A DNA stretch of 64,000 nucleotides from Rhopalosiphum padi (lineage: Eukaryota > Arthropoda > Insecta > Hemiptera > Aphididae): NCBI RefSeq assembly GCF_020882245.1, contig NC_083598.1, positions 33,951,858-34,015,857 of the forward strand. The letters run 5' to 3'. Positions 63,101 through 64,000 of this stretch are shown piece after piece (position 1 is the first letter of the stretch; every line of letters starts with the position of its first letter). A program made the translations under genes and the position numbers. Under the pieces are notes generated by a model, which was not told the origin of the DNA, searched no databases, and saw nothing but the letters and a program-made list of their open reading frames with translations.

Positions 63101-64000
63101 CTATAAAAATATGATAGTGTAAAGAAATAAGCAAATATTAAAGTGTATTGAATTACATCTTCTGGTTTGATCTGTTTTGAAGATTCACCTAGTTTTGTTT
63201 CATTTTTACTTAAATCGCTAACAATTTTTCTTGGTCGTCCTCGTTTTGGCACCTTTATTTCATCACAATTTTCTTCTAAATCAGTTGGCCTAACCAAACT
63301 AAATAAAAATTAATTAATTTTATTAATATGCTTATTTTTTATAATATTAATTATTCAAAAAATTTAAAACATCTATTTATGAATTTTGTTTATTTTTCTT
63401 AAAATTAAATTAAAAGTTAAATACCATTAGAAGTGAAGAAATAACTAAGTTAAAACATAAAAATATATCATTTAATTTTATTTTATTAATAATTAATAAG
63501 TAAAAATTATAGGGAAAAGCTTAACAATTAATAAAAGTATATAAGTATAAATTTTAAATTTAATCTACTTACTGAATAATTACATTCGTATCAGTTGCCG
63601 GGTCATATTTTATTAATTTATTATTACCATTATGCATATCTTCATCTTTTAGTAACAGTGATAAATCATTAACAGATTTTTCTGAGTATGTTTCAATTTG
63701 TGGCCTAAGACAATTCAATAAAAATCAATATATAATCAAAATACATATTTCATATACATATTACATCAATATTTTGTCATTGCCATAATTTGTATACTTA
63801 AAAATAAAATGTTAGAAGGATAACGTTTATTACTAACTCAATAGATTGATTGTTCTTTACTGCCGAATGGTGAATAGTTTTGTCAAAAGATAATTTTTTG
63901 ATTGACTTTGTTGTATTTGTATGAGAAACTATCGATGGAACACACTCTGCATTCAGTATCGGACCTTGATGGTCTGCATTCGGAACATAGAAGTTATAAG
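60191..64000 (-). CDS. AT-hook and single C2H2 zinc-finger protein (partial; 5' end outside window)
   Basis: Nine exons on the minus strand: 64000-63838 (continues beyond the edge), 63704-63573, 63298-63157, 63100-62977, 61581-61381, 61305-61196, 61126-60917, 60853-60499, 60426-60191. All eight junctions are GT/AG and keep frame, giving 556 codons to the TAA. Exon 3 has an AT-hook (VPKRGRPRKIV). Exon 4 has TKSGRLCKPPKHF. Exon 5 has one zinc finger, CGGCGKTYLGQKRMQEHFER with the last His at FPTH (C-x2-C-x12-H-x6-H). The rest is Ser/Asp/Asn-rich and mostly unstructured. The SGR..KPPKH motif before a single finger reminds me of ZNF839-like proteins, but this is a weak assignment. Probably a nuclear DNA-binding factor. 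The 1.4-kb intron before exon 5 carries two MITE sequences. The donors before exons 7 and 8 (GTACAA, GTAAAA) are weak. Confidence 0.88.
61755..62252. mobile_element. Tigger/pogo-like MITE with TA duplication
   Basis: Ends CAGTTGACTCTCGATAATTC and ATTATTGAGTCGACTG, flanked by TA. Internal AATTCGAA words recur in both orientations. It lies in an intron of the zinc-finger gene. Non-coding. Confidence 0.8.
62512..62595. mobile_element. One-ended Tigger-like MITE fragment
   Basis: TA/CAGTGAAACCTTGATAACTC with CGAACCTCTATAAGTCAAAT following, and GACTGATTCGAATTATCTAG at the inner side. Same end style as 61755 and 23938. No right end found. Confidence 0.5.

Overview
The window looks like nuclear DNA of an aphid or close hemipteran relative. 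It is very AT-rich, genes are split by spliceosomal introns (GT/AG), words such as TAGGTACCTA recur in the intergenic DNA, short CpG-rich islands stand out where promoters are expected, and DNA-transposon relics are common. There are no operons and no prokaryotic signals. Gene models were built by hand: splice junctions were joined only where the reading frame continued. All assignments come from reading the sequence; no database search was possible.

Layout. (1) 0.8-3.8 kb is a CpG-rich promoter region, followed by a long 5' leader intron and a seven-coding-exon plus-strand gene (6.35-10.57 kb) for an unrecognised basic, probably nuclear protein of 452 aa. (2) 10.6-18.3 kb holds no gene I can support and has several MITEs, including a hAT-type MITE nested in another. 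(3) 18.4-39.8 kb is a cluster of small secreted-protein genes. Paralogues A (minus) and B (minus) flank a GILT thiol-reductase gene (minus), and gene C (plus) lies head to head with B. A and B each have a 6-9 nt first coding micro-exon, a signal-peptide exon with a His-rich stretch and a shared hydrophobic block, and a divergent last exon entered in phase 1. C has the same exon and phase layout.

(4) 40-50 kb is repeat-rich: a hAT-transposase-like fragment, a segmental repeat, two copies of a MITE with CAGGGTGATTCA ends, and many microsatellites. (5) 50.28-52.8 kb is a CpG-island gene whose spliced RNA would carry two consecutive small ORFs of 43 and 33 codons, each crossing a different intron. 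(6) 53-58 kb is intergenic and contains a degenerate Merlin-like (IS1016/ISXO2-type) transposon with 67 bp inverted repeats. (7) 58.2-59.4 kb is the ATP synthase subunit f gene (plus). It is convergent with a minus-strand gene from 60.19 kb to beyond the right edge that encodes a protein with an AT-hook and a single C2H2 finger.

Supportable genes: the 452-aa nuclear protein, secreted A, GILT, secreted B, secreted C, the bicistronic smORF transcript, ATPsynF, and the AT-hook/zinc-finger gene (partial). The most original material is the A/B/C secreted family with its micro-exons and the head-to-head B-C promoter; next is the two-smORF transcript.
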